10,705 nucleotides of DNA from Candidatus Aenigmatarchaeota archaeon (lineage in GTDB: Archaea; Aenigmatarchaeota; Aenigmatarchaeia; QMZP01; QMZT01). The notes under the pieces were generated by a model, which was not told the DNA's origin, made no database searches, and was given only the letters and a program-made list of their open reading frames with translations. Location: NCBI GenBank assembly GCA_023128965.1, contig JAGMCY010000038.1, forward strand, positions 1 to 10,705. Reading direction: 5' to 3'. The translations under genes were made by a program, and so were the position numbers. How positions within the stretch are numbered: the stretch's first letter is position 1; each line of letters begins with the position of its first letter. Shown one piece after another: positions 1-4,225 of the stretch.

Positions 1-28
1 TTAAAAATTAGTCATGCCCCCGCCGGGA

Positions 29-79
29 TTTCCGAACGTTGGTTGCTGGATGCATAGAAACCCGCTGGAGGTTTCTATT
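29..79 (-). other. T-loop intron (59/60) of tRNA-Glu
   Basis: This is a 51-nt insertion in the T-loop. Exon bases TTCG (85-82, positions 54-57) can pair with intron bases CGGA (34-31, one T-G wobble), giving the 4-bp central BHB helix. The 3' bulge AAT and a 5' A-rich bulge place the cuts so that the mature loop is TTCGAAT. Inside the intron, TAGAAACC and GGTTTCTA form an 8-bp hairpin. The inner BHB helix is weak, and the ends could shift by one A. Splicing itself is inferred from structure. Confidence 0.82.
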
Positions 80-100
80 TTCGAACCCGGGTCACCGGCT

Positions 101-161
101 TTCTCCGTTAAGTCATTGCTTCGGAAAGAAGCTCATACCTTTCAAGATTTCGAAAAGCACC
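101..161 (-). other. Anticodon-loop intron (37/38) of tRNA-Glu
   Basis: This 61-nt intron lies after G37 (162) and before A38 (100), the commonest archaeal position. A central helix CTTT (167-164) with GGAG (106-103), which includes two wobbles, leaves 3-nt bulges CGG and AAA. Cutting after the second base of each bulge restores a 7-nt anticodon loop. The intron contains short hairpins, for example GCTTC with GAAGC. Confidence 0.85.
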
Positions 162-225
162 CGAAAGGCCGGGATCCTTGACCGGACTAGACTACAGGGG
201 CATAATAATACATAGGAATTAACTA

Positions 226-236
226 ATATTTATAAA
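226..236 (-). promoter_or_regulatory. TATA box for tRNA-Glu
   Basis: On the minus strand this reads TTTATAAATAT, centred about 30 bp upstream of tRNA-Glu, the usual archaeal TATA distance. It overlaps the stop codon of the protein gene upstream on the same strand, so the tRNA can be transcribed independently. This is a sequence match only. Confidence 0.6.
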
Positions 237-619
237 ACACTGAGGTAGTCGGTATTACCGTTTAGAATTTCTTTTCTCAGCCGCTCTATTTTTTCTTTTA
301 GATCTTTTTCTGTGTATTCTATTTTCCCCTTTTTGTAAGTTAATTCACATAATTTTTTAACATTCTTTTCGTTAAGGAAACTCATTGATTTACTTATTCC
401 CTTTGCTGGTTTTCTGTAAACCTCGAGTTTACCCTTCTTCTCCCAGTCCCTGACTCTGCTGCTGACACCATCTTTCATAAAATCATAACCTTCCACACTC
501 ATCGTGTTCAGCAGTCTTGTCAGAAATTTTAACGAGTAAAGCGGCGGCTCATTTTGAAGCATTTCTACCTGTAGTTCAGCTACCGCCTTCCTAATCTTTG
601 TGTAATACAGATGAAACAT
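230..619 (-). CDS. Unknown protein, putative winged helix, paralogue of its neighbour
   Basis: I do not recognise this 129-residue family. A central segment (about 28-63) aligns without large gaps to residues 28-62 of the adjacent protein at 622-981. Both have a hydrophobic helix, then V-S-x-x-[VF], then K-K-x-G, which resembles the recognition helix and turn of a winged helix. The C-terminal third (about 84-120) is charged and helical. There is no signal peptide or membrane segment. The ATG at 619 has a strong Shine-Dalgarno site, AAGGAGAT (633-626), 6 nt upstream. It starts 2 nt after the neighbour's stop, so the two are surely cotranscribed. Base composition is clearly more AT-rich than the ribosomal and secY genes. 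A DNA- or RNA-binding role is inference from shape only. Confidence 0.75.
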   Translation of the reverse strand: MFHLYYTKIRKAVAELQVEMLQNEPPLYSLKFLTRLLNTMSVEGYDFMKDGVSSRVRDWEKKGKLEVYRKPAKGISKSMSFLNEKNVKKLCELTYKKGKIEYTEKDLKEKIERLRKEILNGNTDYLSVL

Positions 620-621
620 AT

Positions 622-981
622 CTATATCTCCTTGGAAAGATATTGTTTCTTCTTATCAGATATGATATTATCTAAAAGTTCCCCGTATTCTTTGATCTTC
701 TCCCTATTATAATAATAATCCAAAATCTGTAAAAGCCCGGCTGGGTCAACTAAATTCAATGGAGACCTGAATGACTTTTCTTTGGTCACTTCCAGTCCTT
801 CTTTTTTGAGTGTGTGGAAGGCGCCGGAAACGCGGTTTGCGCTAAAATCTTCCCCCAAACTTAAACTCTGAAGCACCGTTGCCACAAAATCAGCTGGGTA
901 TTTATCTCCTTCAATCCTTTTTTTCTTGTATTCTAGAACTTTTCTAGATGTTATTTTTAATTCTGTTTGGTATTCTGGCAT
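622..981 (-). CDS. Unknown protein, putative winged helix, first gene of a paralogous pair
   Basis: This 119-residue protein is of unknown family. Residues about 28-62 match the downstream 129-residue protein in spacing and pattern (F32, S41, V51-S52, K59-K60-x-G62), which points to an old tandem duplication. The shared block looks like a helix-turn-helix or winged-helix core. The C-terminal 35 residues are charged and probably helical. The ATG at 981 has no Shine-Dalgarno sequence. An AT-rich TATA-like stretch at 998-1011 is centred 23 bp upstream, which fits a leaderless transcript starting just downstream of tRNA-Val(GAC). The gene is AT-rich like its partner, and both sit between two tRNA genes, a common setting for acquired DNA. 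Confidence 0.72.
   Translation of the reverse strand: MPEYQTELKITSRKVLEYKKKRIEGDKYPADFVATVLQSLSLGEDFSANRVSGAFHTLKKEGLEVTKEKSFRSPLNLVDPAGLLQILDYYYNREKIKEYGELLDNIISDKKKQYLSKEI
626..633 (-). promoter_or_regulatory. Strong ribosome binding site
   Basis: On the minus strand AAGGAGAT lies 6 nt before the ATG at 619, inside the last codons of the upstream gene. It fixes the start of the second gene of the pair and shows that translation restarts after the stop at 624-622. Confidence 0.75.
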
Positions 982-1014
982 TAGAATTAGTTAGAAGTTA
1001 AAAATTAAAAGTCA

Positions 1015-1134
1015 TGGGTCCGGCCGGAATTGAACCGGCGATCTTCCGCACTTTGAAACGGTTTCCGTAAACGCTTTGCGCGCCAGCGGAAAGGGTTTCG
1101 TCAAGCGGACGTCATACCACTAGACCACGAACCC
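1015..1134 (-). tRNA. tRNA-Val(GAC) with anticodon-loop intron
   Basis: The acceptor stem is GGGTTCG (1134-1128) with CGGACCC (1022-1016), and A1015 is the discriminator. The D-stem is GTC with GAC. The anticodon stem is TCCGC (1109-1105) with GCGGA (1049-1045), and the anticodon GAC is at 1102-1100. The T-stem is GCCGG with CCGGC around the uninterrupted loop TTCAATT. A 48-nt intron follows G37, leaving a mature 72-nt tRNA. Reading the anticodon one base earlier would give Ser UGA, but the short variable loop and A discriminator exclude serine. Confidence 0.93.
1051..1098 (-). other. Anticodon-loop intron (37/38) of tRNA-Val(GAC)
   Basis: This is a good BHB motif. The central helix is TTGA (1104-1101) with TCAA (1056-1053). 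The 3-nt bulges are CGA (1100-1098) and AGT (1052-1050), and the inner helix is AAC with GTT. Cutting after the second base of each bulge gives a 7-nt anticodon loop, TTGACGT. Confidence 0.9.
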
Positions 1135-1181
1135 AAGGTGTCGGTTTGCTTCGAGATATTATTGACCTTATTTTTTAAATA

Positions 1182-1255
1182 TGGGCCCGCCCGGATTTGA
1201 ACCGGGGATCTTCGCCGTGTGAGGGCGACGTCCTAACCAACTAGACCACAGGCCC
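1182..1255 (-). tRNA. tRNA-Val(CAC)
   Basis: This is an uninterrupted 74-nt tRNA. The acceptor stem is GGGCCTG (1255-1249) with CGGGCCC, and A1182 is the discriminator. The anticodon stem is TCGCC with GGCGA around loop CTCACAC, so the anticodon is CAC. The T-arm is CCCGG-TTCAAAT-CCGGG. It lies 47 bp upstream of tRNA-Val(GAC) on the same strand, so the two valine acceptors probably belong to one cluster. The position where a TATA box would be expected is occupied by a palindrome (1269-1285). AT-rich DNA that could act as TATA lies further up, near 1296-1307. Confidence 0.96.
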
Positions 1256-1268
1256 GTGTTTCGAGGGA

Positions 1269-1285
1269 CGCAGGCAGAGCCTGCG
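1269..1285. repeat. Palindrome CGCAGGC-AGA-GCCTGCG upstream of tRNA-Val(CAC)
   Basis: Perfect 7-bp arms surround a 3-base loop. The core GCAGGC-nnn-GCCTGC recurs at 5618-5632 inside bud32. Here it sits 14-30 bp upstream of tRNA-Val(CAC), between the tRNA and the nearest AT-rich DNA, so it would fall in the promoter spacer or the pre-tRNA leader. With only two copies in view, calling it a dispersed element is inference. Confidence 0.6.
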
Positions 1286-1372
1286 CCAATTGCTGTTATG
1301 GTAATTATTTGCGCGAAATGTTTTTAATGTTTCAGAAATACGCACAAATGCTAATATCTAACCTTCGGTGGT

Positions 1373-1380
1373 TAATTATA
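1373..1380 (+). promoter_or_regulatory. TATA-like element for the coiled-coil protein gene
   Basis: TAATTATA is centred about 20 bp before the GTG start at 1397. No Shine-Dalgarno sequence precedes that codon, so a leaderless or nearly leaderless mRNA is likely. The rest of 1256-1396 shows only the palindrome above. Confidence 0.45.
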
Positions 1381-1396
1381 CAATAGATATCAAAAA

Positions 1397-2080
1397 GTGG
1401 TTGATATCTTGAAAATCACTTCCAGTCTAAGGAAATTTCTGAATCCCCGGCAGGAAAAAGAGGGATACGGATACCCAAATGAAAATGTCGGGAGATGGAA
1501 GGCTATTTTCATCGTGATGTTAACGATAGTCATAATTCTCGGGATTTACTCTGTGAACAGCATAACGGGTTACACCGTCCGTCAGGGGAGTCCTTGGGAC
1601 TGGTTGGAAGACATGAATGAAGAGCTAAGCTTTCTGGAAGGCAAGGTAAGCGATTTGGAAACCCAGTTGTCAGAGGCCCAGAACACAATGGACGTATTAA
1701 CCGATGAGAAGGATTCCTGCAGCAGTGAACTCAACGAAACGGAAGAGGAAGCCCTGGCATGCAAGGGTGATCTTTTGGATACCGAGACGCAGCTTTCGGA
1801 AACGGAAAATCAGCTTACAGAATGTACAGAAGAAAGGGACAGCACGCAGGAAGACCTCAGCATGTGCACGGTGGAGAAAGGGGAAATCGCAGAAGACCTG
1901 GAAGAGGAAAGGGAGAATTACAATGAGATTGTCAGGAACTCTGCGCAGTCGAAATGCTGCAGCGTCTCGGATGTCATCACAGGAGCGATCAAAAGATGGG
2001 ACATCGTAAGCAAAGATATAGTCTGCTCGGATTCGGGTGAATACAAGGTAGACTGCAAAACAGGGGAAACCGATTATTAA
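1397..2080 (+). CDS. Membrane-anchored coiled-coil protein, cysteine-rich C-terminus
   Basis: The function of this 227-residue protein is unknown. A basic cytoplasmic tail (1-33) is followed by one membrane segment (about 35-52). An S-I-T-G-Y-T-V stretch comes just after the membrane, and similar 'ITGx' motifs are frequent in predicted envelope proteins of DPANN archaea (recollection, not checked here). Residues about 70-180 are a long acidic coiled coil with cysteines at 108, 122, 143 and 157. A short tail (185-227) has CC at 187-188, C210 and C220. Positive-inside topology puts the coil and cysteines outside, where disulfides could link chains. The start is GTG at 1397. A TTG at 1409 is possible but would remove part of the basic tail. 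Neighbours give no clue to its role. Confidence 0.75.
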   Translation: MVDILKITSSLRKFLNPRQEKEGYGYPNENVGRWKAIFIVMLTIVIILGIYSVNSITGYTVRQGSPWDWLEDMNEELSFLEGKVSDLETQLSEAQNTMDVLTDEKDSCSSELNETEEEALACKGDLLDTETQLSETENQLTECTEERDSTQEDLSMCTVEKGEIAEDLEEERENYNEIVRNSAQSKCCSVSDVITGAIKRWDIVSKDIVCSDSGEYKVDCKTGETDY

Positions 2081-2164
2081 CCCGAAAACTTGACTTCTTT
2101 TAGATTATTTGTTAAAGGTAAACGCTGGGAACAGAAAATCGAACCTGCCGTGCACGTCGTAACA

Positions 2165-2173
2165 TTTATAAAC
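2165..2173 (+). promoter_or_regulatory. Probable TATA box for the helicase gene
   Basis: TTTATAAAC fits the archaeal TATA consensus. A second similar element, CCTATAAAC, is at 2192-2200. Either would leave an untranslated leader of some 35-70 nt before the ATG at 2260. I see nothing else in 2081-2259. Confidence 0.5.
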
Positions 2174-2259
2174 ACTTGAATACCTAAACAACCTATAAAC
2201 GGGATTCAAGTTAAAAGGATTTGCTTTTTCTTGGATTAAAGAGAGATTAAAGATATAAT

Positions 2260-3465
2260 ATGACACAATTCAGAAAACTGGGCATAACAGAGCCCGTATT
2301 GAAAGTAATAGAGAATGAGAATTTCAAGGAACCCAGCGAAATACAGATAAAGGCGATCCCGCTAGTCCTAGGAGGAAGGGACGTGGTGGCAGGATCCGCG
2401 ACAGGATCGGGCAAAACGCTTGTTTTCGGTTCAGACATCATACAGAATTCCGAGAGAGGGGGAGGAATACAGTCACTGATCCTCACGCCGACAAGGGAGC
2501 TGACCGTGCAGAACACCAAGGCCCTGCGCAAATTCTCGAAGTACAAACCTTTAAACGTCATCTCCGTATACGGAGGGGTTTCAATAAGCCCGCAGATAGA
2601 AGGACTGAAAACAGCGGACGTGGTCATAGGGACCCCGGGAAGGGTCCTGGATCACATAGGCAGGAGGACGATCGATCTCAGGAAGGTGAAGATCCTCGTG
2701 CTTGACGAGGCGGACACCATGCTTGACATGGGATTCATAGAAGACGTTGAAAAAATAATCAGGACGTGTCCTCGCAACAGGCAGACCCTTTTGTTTTCCG
2801 CGACCATAACAATGGACGTCGCTCATCTCGCCAGGGACTACATGAATGATCCAGTTGACGTTTCGGCTGAAAATTACATAGATGCAGACAAGCTGGAACA
2901 GGTTTATTATGACGTGCCCGACAATCTCAAGTTCTCCCTGCTCGTGCACCTGCTCAGGGAAGAAGAGGGAGGGCTTGTAATGGTTTTCTGCAACACAAGG
3001 GAGTACGTGGATTTCGTTGCAGACAACCTGGAGCGTGCCGGGGTAAAGGCAATGGCCATCCATGGCGGCCTCACCCAGGACAAAAGGAACAGGGTAATGG
3101 AAAAATTCCATTCGAACGAGGTATACGTCCTCGTCTGTACGGACGTCGCTGCCAGGGGGCTTGACATCCGCGGGGTTTCCCATATTTACAATTACGACAT
3201 ACCGAAGGATTCCAAGCAGTATATACACAGAGTAGGGAGGACGGCAAGGGCAGGCAAACGCGGAAAGGCCATAAGCATCCTCGGGGAAAGGGATTACGAG
3301 AATTTCCGGCGCGTTCTCCAGGACAGCGAACTGGACATCGAGAGGGCTGAACGTCCCCGCGTCGAGAGGATAAGAACAATGCGGAATCAAAGGCGGCGCA
3401 TGCCTTCTGGCAGGCGTGATTTCACGAGGCGTGATCACAGCAGGGAGAGAAGACACAGAAGATGA
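2260..3465 (+). CDS. DEAD-box ATP-dependent RNA helicase
   Basis: This 401-residue protein is a complete two-domain DEAD-box core with a basic tail. Domain 1 has the Q motif (F4 and Q29), motif I ATGSGKT (47-53), motif Ia PTREL (77-81), GG (105-106), TPGR (125-128), DEAD (149-152) and SAT (180-182). Domain 2 has motif IV around VMVFCNT (240-246), motif V TDVAARGLD (294-302) and motif VI HRVGRTARAG (323-332). These residues bind and hydrolyse ATP and grip the RNA backbone to unwind short duplexes. The tail (365-401) is rich in Arg and probably binds RNA non-specifically. All catalytic motifs are intact. Likely roles are ribosome assembly or RNA remodelling, but the sequence does not name a substrate. 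A CxxC protein follows 55 nt downstream on the same strand. Confidence 0.96.
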   Translation: MTQFRKLGITEPVLKVIENENFKEPSEIQIKAIPLVLGGRDVVAGSATGSGKTLVFGSDIIQNSERGGGIQSLILTPTRELTVQNTKALRKFSKYKPLNVISVYGGVSISPQIEGLKTADVVIGTPGRVLDHIGRRTIDLRKVKILVLDEADTMLDMGFIEDVEKIIRTCPRNRQTLLFSATITMDVAHLARDYMNDPVDVSAENYIDADKLEQVYYDVPDNLKFSLLVHLLREEEGGLVMVFCNTREYVDFVADNLERAGVKAMAIHGGLTQDKRNRVMEKFHSNEVYVLVCTDVAARGLDIRGVSHIYNYDIPKDSKQYIHRVGRTARAGKRGKAISILGERDYENFRRVLQDSELDIERAERPRVERIRTMRNQRRRMPSGRRDFTRRDHSRERRHRR

Positions 3466-3509
3466 TACTATTAAACCATAAAACAACAGATATAGTATAT
3501 TATAAGATA

Positions 3510-3517
3510 GGAGTGAT
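3510..3517 (+). promoter_or_regulatory. Ribosome binding site of the CxxC-x17-CxxC gene
   Basis: GGAGTGAT lies 3 nt before the ATG at 3521 and fits the archaeal anti-Shine-Dalgarno end. It supports translation of this 55-codon gene. The AT-rich stretch at 3491-3504 could be a TATA box. Confidence 0.65.
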
Positions 3518-3520
3518 ATA

Positions 3521-3688
3521 ATGGAAGAAGAAGCGAAAAAGGACAACTTCGGAAGAGAGATGCACAGAGTTACATGTGCTGACTGCGGAAAAGACACTGA
3601 AGTTCCCTTCAAGCCTGACGGAAGCAGGCCTGTTTATTGCAGGGATTGTTTCCAGAAGCACAAACCAAGAAGATCAGAAAGATTCTAG
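3521..3688 (+). CDS. Small zinc-binding protein, CxxC-x17-CxxC family
   Basis: This 55-residue protein has two CxxC pairs, C19/C22 and C40/C43, separated by exactly 17 residues. A TEVPFKP block and RPVYCRDC surround the second pair, which is the signature of the CxxC-x17-CxxC family (TIGR04272-like). The four cysteines presumably bind one zinc. The tail KHKPRRSERF is basic, consistent with nucleic-acid contact. It lies downstream of the DEAD-box helicase on the same strand and has its own strong ribosome binding site. The pair may form one transcription unit, with the small protein assisting RNA binding, but that is inference. The family is common in candidate-phyla bacteria and small-genome archaea, and its molecular role is not established as far as I know. 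Confidence 0.9.
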   Translation: MEEEAKKDNFGREMHRVTCADCGKDTEVPFKPDGSRPVYCRDCFQKHKPRRSERF

Positions 3689-3785
3689 ATCAGCTTCTGG
3701 ATCGTAATACAAGTTAGTCACTATTTCTTTATTTTATCCGCCTTCCAGCCACGGCTTCAGGAAATAAAATACGCTGGGGACAGGA

Positions 3786-3860
3786 ATTTCGAGCGAAGCG
3801 GGAAGTTTCAACCGACGTACACTCCGTGTGCGTCATTCTTTAGTTCCTGCTTCTTTCGCT
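3786..3860 (-). other. T-loop intron (59/60) of tRNA-Ser
   Basis: This 75-nt intron has a clear BHB. Exon bases TTCG (3866-3863) pair with intron bases CGAA (3790-3787). The 3' bulge is ATT (3787-3785 region) and the 5' bulge is AA or AAA. The inner helix is AGCGAA with TTCGCT. Cutting restores loop TTCGAAT. A 9-bp hairpin with a 3-base loop lies inside (arms 3814-3822 and 3826-3834). The position and exon pairing partner are the same as in the tRNA-Glu T-loop intron. Confidence 0.87.
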
Positions 3861-3908
3861 TTCGAACCTGCGCGGGCTTTCGCCCATCCGCTCTCGAGGC
3901 GGACGCCT

Positions 3909-3950
3909 TAGGTCCCTTGAACGTAAGTTCAGTGAACTTACGCACGAGGC
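3909..3950 (-). other. D-loop intron of tRNA-Ser
   Basis: This is a 42-nt insertion after GGTTCA in the D-loop. The central helix is GGTT (3956-3953) with GACC (3914-3911). The bulges are CAG (3952-3950) and TAA (3910-3908), and the inner helix is CCT with AGG. Cutting after the second bulge base leaves GGTTCAAGGC, which matches a normal serine D-arm. The intron carries a perfect 9-bp hairpin with a 3-base loop (arms 3922-3930 and 3934-3942). Confidence 0.84.
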
Positions 3951-3988
3951 TGAACCGGGCTCGGCCACCCCAGCATGCGCTCTTTCAG

Positions 3989-4000
3989 TATTTATTAATT
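3989..4000. promoter_or_regulatory. AT-rich element probably shared by divergent promoters
   Basis: The 46-bp gap between tRNA-Ser (minus) and the sulfur-carrier gene (plus) holds TATTTATTAATT. Its centre is about 20 bp from the tRNA 5' end and 26 bp from the ATG at 4021, so it could be the TATA box for both directions. That spacing makes the operon mRNA leaderless. A second AT run (4005-4016) is too close to the ATG to serve as a TATA box for it. Confidence 0.5.
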
Positions 4001-4020
4001 ACACATTATATTAAAAGGTT

Positions 4021-4221
4021 ATGAAAGTCGCCGTTCAACTCGGGAACAAGAGGAGAAATGTAGAGGTTCCGGAGAAATCGAAAGTTAGAGATGTTATCAG
4101 AGAGGTTAAGGTGAATCCGGAAACAGTCATCGTCAGGAGGGGGGACGACATACTCCTGGAAACGGACATCGTCAGCAAAAGCGATCGATTGGAATTCATA
4201 AGGATAATCTCGGGCGGGTGA
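4021..4221 (+). CDS. Ubiquitin-like sulfur carrier (ThiS/MoaD/TtuB/SAMP family)
   Basis: This 66-residue beta-grasp protein ends in the diagnostic Gly-Gly (65-66). In the family, an E1-like enzyme adenylates this C-terminus, which then carries sulfur as a thiocarboxylate or forms protein conjugates. The pattern of short strands (2-7, 11-16), a helix (20-29), and strands ending in LEFIRIISGG is typical, and the length is usual. The next gene is a TtuA-type tRNA thiolase 4 nt downstream, so the natural reading is a dedicated TtuB-like sulfur donor for tRNA 2-thiouridine. No E1-like activator is in the window. ThiS or MoaD roles cannot be excluded by sequence, but no thiamine or molybdopterin genes are nearby. 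The ATG at 4021 fits a leaderless mRNA. Confidence 0.88.
   Translation: MKVAVQLGNKRRNVEVPEKSKVRDVIREVKVNPETVIVRRGDDILLETDIVSKSDRLEFIRIISGG
4216..4221 (+). promoter_or_regulatory. Ribosome binding site of the thiolase, made from the Gly-stop codons of the carrier
   Basis: GGGTGA is the last Gly codon plus the stop codon of the sulfur carrier, and it lies 4 nt before the ATG of the thiolase. It is a good archaeal Shine-Dalgarno match and implies coupled translation. Confidence 0.7.
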
Positions 4222-4225
4222 AGAA

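Larger units (their letters stand above)
15..201 (-). tRNA. tRNA-Glu(UUC) with two introns
   Basis: Minus-strand tRNA. The acceptor stem pairs GCCCCTG (201-195) with CGGGGGC (22-16), and A15 is the discriminator base. The D-arm is ordinary. The anticodon stem is CCGGC (172-168) with GCCGG (99-95), and the anticodon TTC is at 165-163 after T33. The T-stem is CCGGG (90-86) with CCCGG (27-23). Two blocks interrupt the cloverleaf: 61 nt after position 37 (canonical 37/38) and 51 nt inside the T-loop (59/60). Removing both gives a normal 75-nt tRNA without the CCA end. TATA-like DNA lies about 30 bp upstream, and a short T run follows the 3' end. Identity rests on the anticodon and is secure. The exact intron ends are inferred from folding. 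Confidence 0.93.
3772..3974 (-). tRNA. tRNA-Ser(CGA) with D-loop and T-loop introns
   Basis: The acceptor stem pairs GCTGGGG (3974-3968) with CCCCAGC (3779-3773), and G3772 is the discriminator typical of serine. The D-stem GCC (3965-3963) pairs with GGC (3907-3905) across a 42-nt insertion. The anticodon stem TCCGC (3903-3899) pairs with GCGGA (3891-3887), and loop CTCGAGA gives anticodon CGA (3896-3894). A long variable arm, GGGC-GAAA-GCCC, marks a class II tRNA. T-stem GCAGG pairs with CCTGT across a 75-nt T-loop insertion. Removing both leaves 86 nt, the expected size. The anticodon loop itself is uninterrupted. The gene fills most of the 331-bp gap between the CxxC protein and the thiolation operon. 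Downstream (3689-3771) I see only T-rich, terminator-like DNA. Confidence 0.93.

Noticed and set aside
2581..3612. Long 343-residue open frame on the minus strand
   Set aside because: It is antisense to the DEAD-box helicase and the CxxC gene, both of which have full motif sets. It shows no domain, and its low-complexity composition reflects the other strand.
3922..3942. 9-bp perfect hairpin considered as a dispersed repeat of the GCAGGC type
   Set aside because: Its arms are unrelated in sequence to the GCAGGC palindrome, and it is explained as the hairpin of the tRNA-Ser D-loop intron.
3772..3974. tRNA-Leu as an alternative identity (CCTAAGG near 3912-3906 looks like a Leu anticodon loop)
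   Set aside because: That segment spans the D-loop intron junction. The true anticodon stem TCCGC/GCGGA frames CGA, and the discriminator G fits serine, not leucine.
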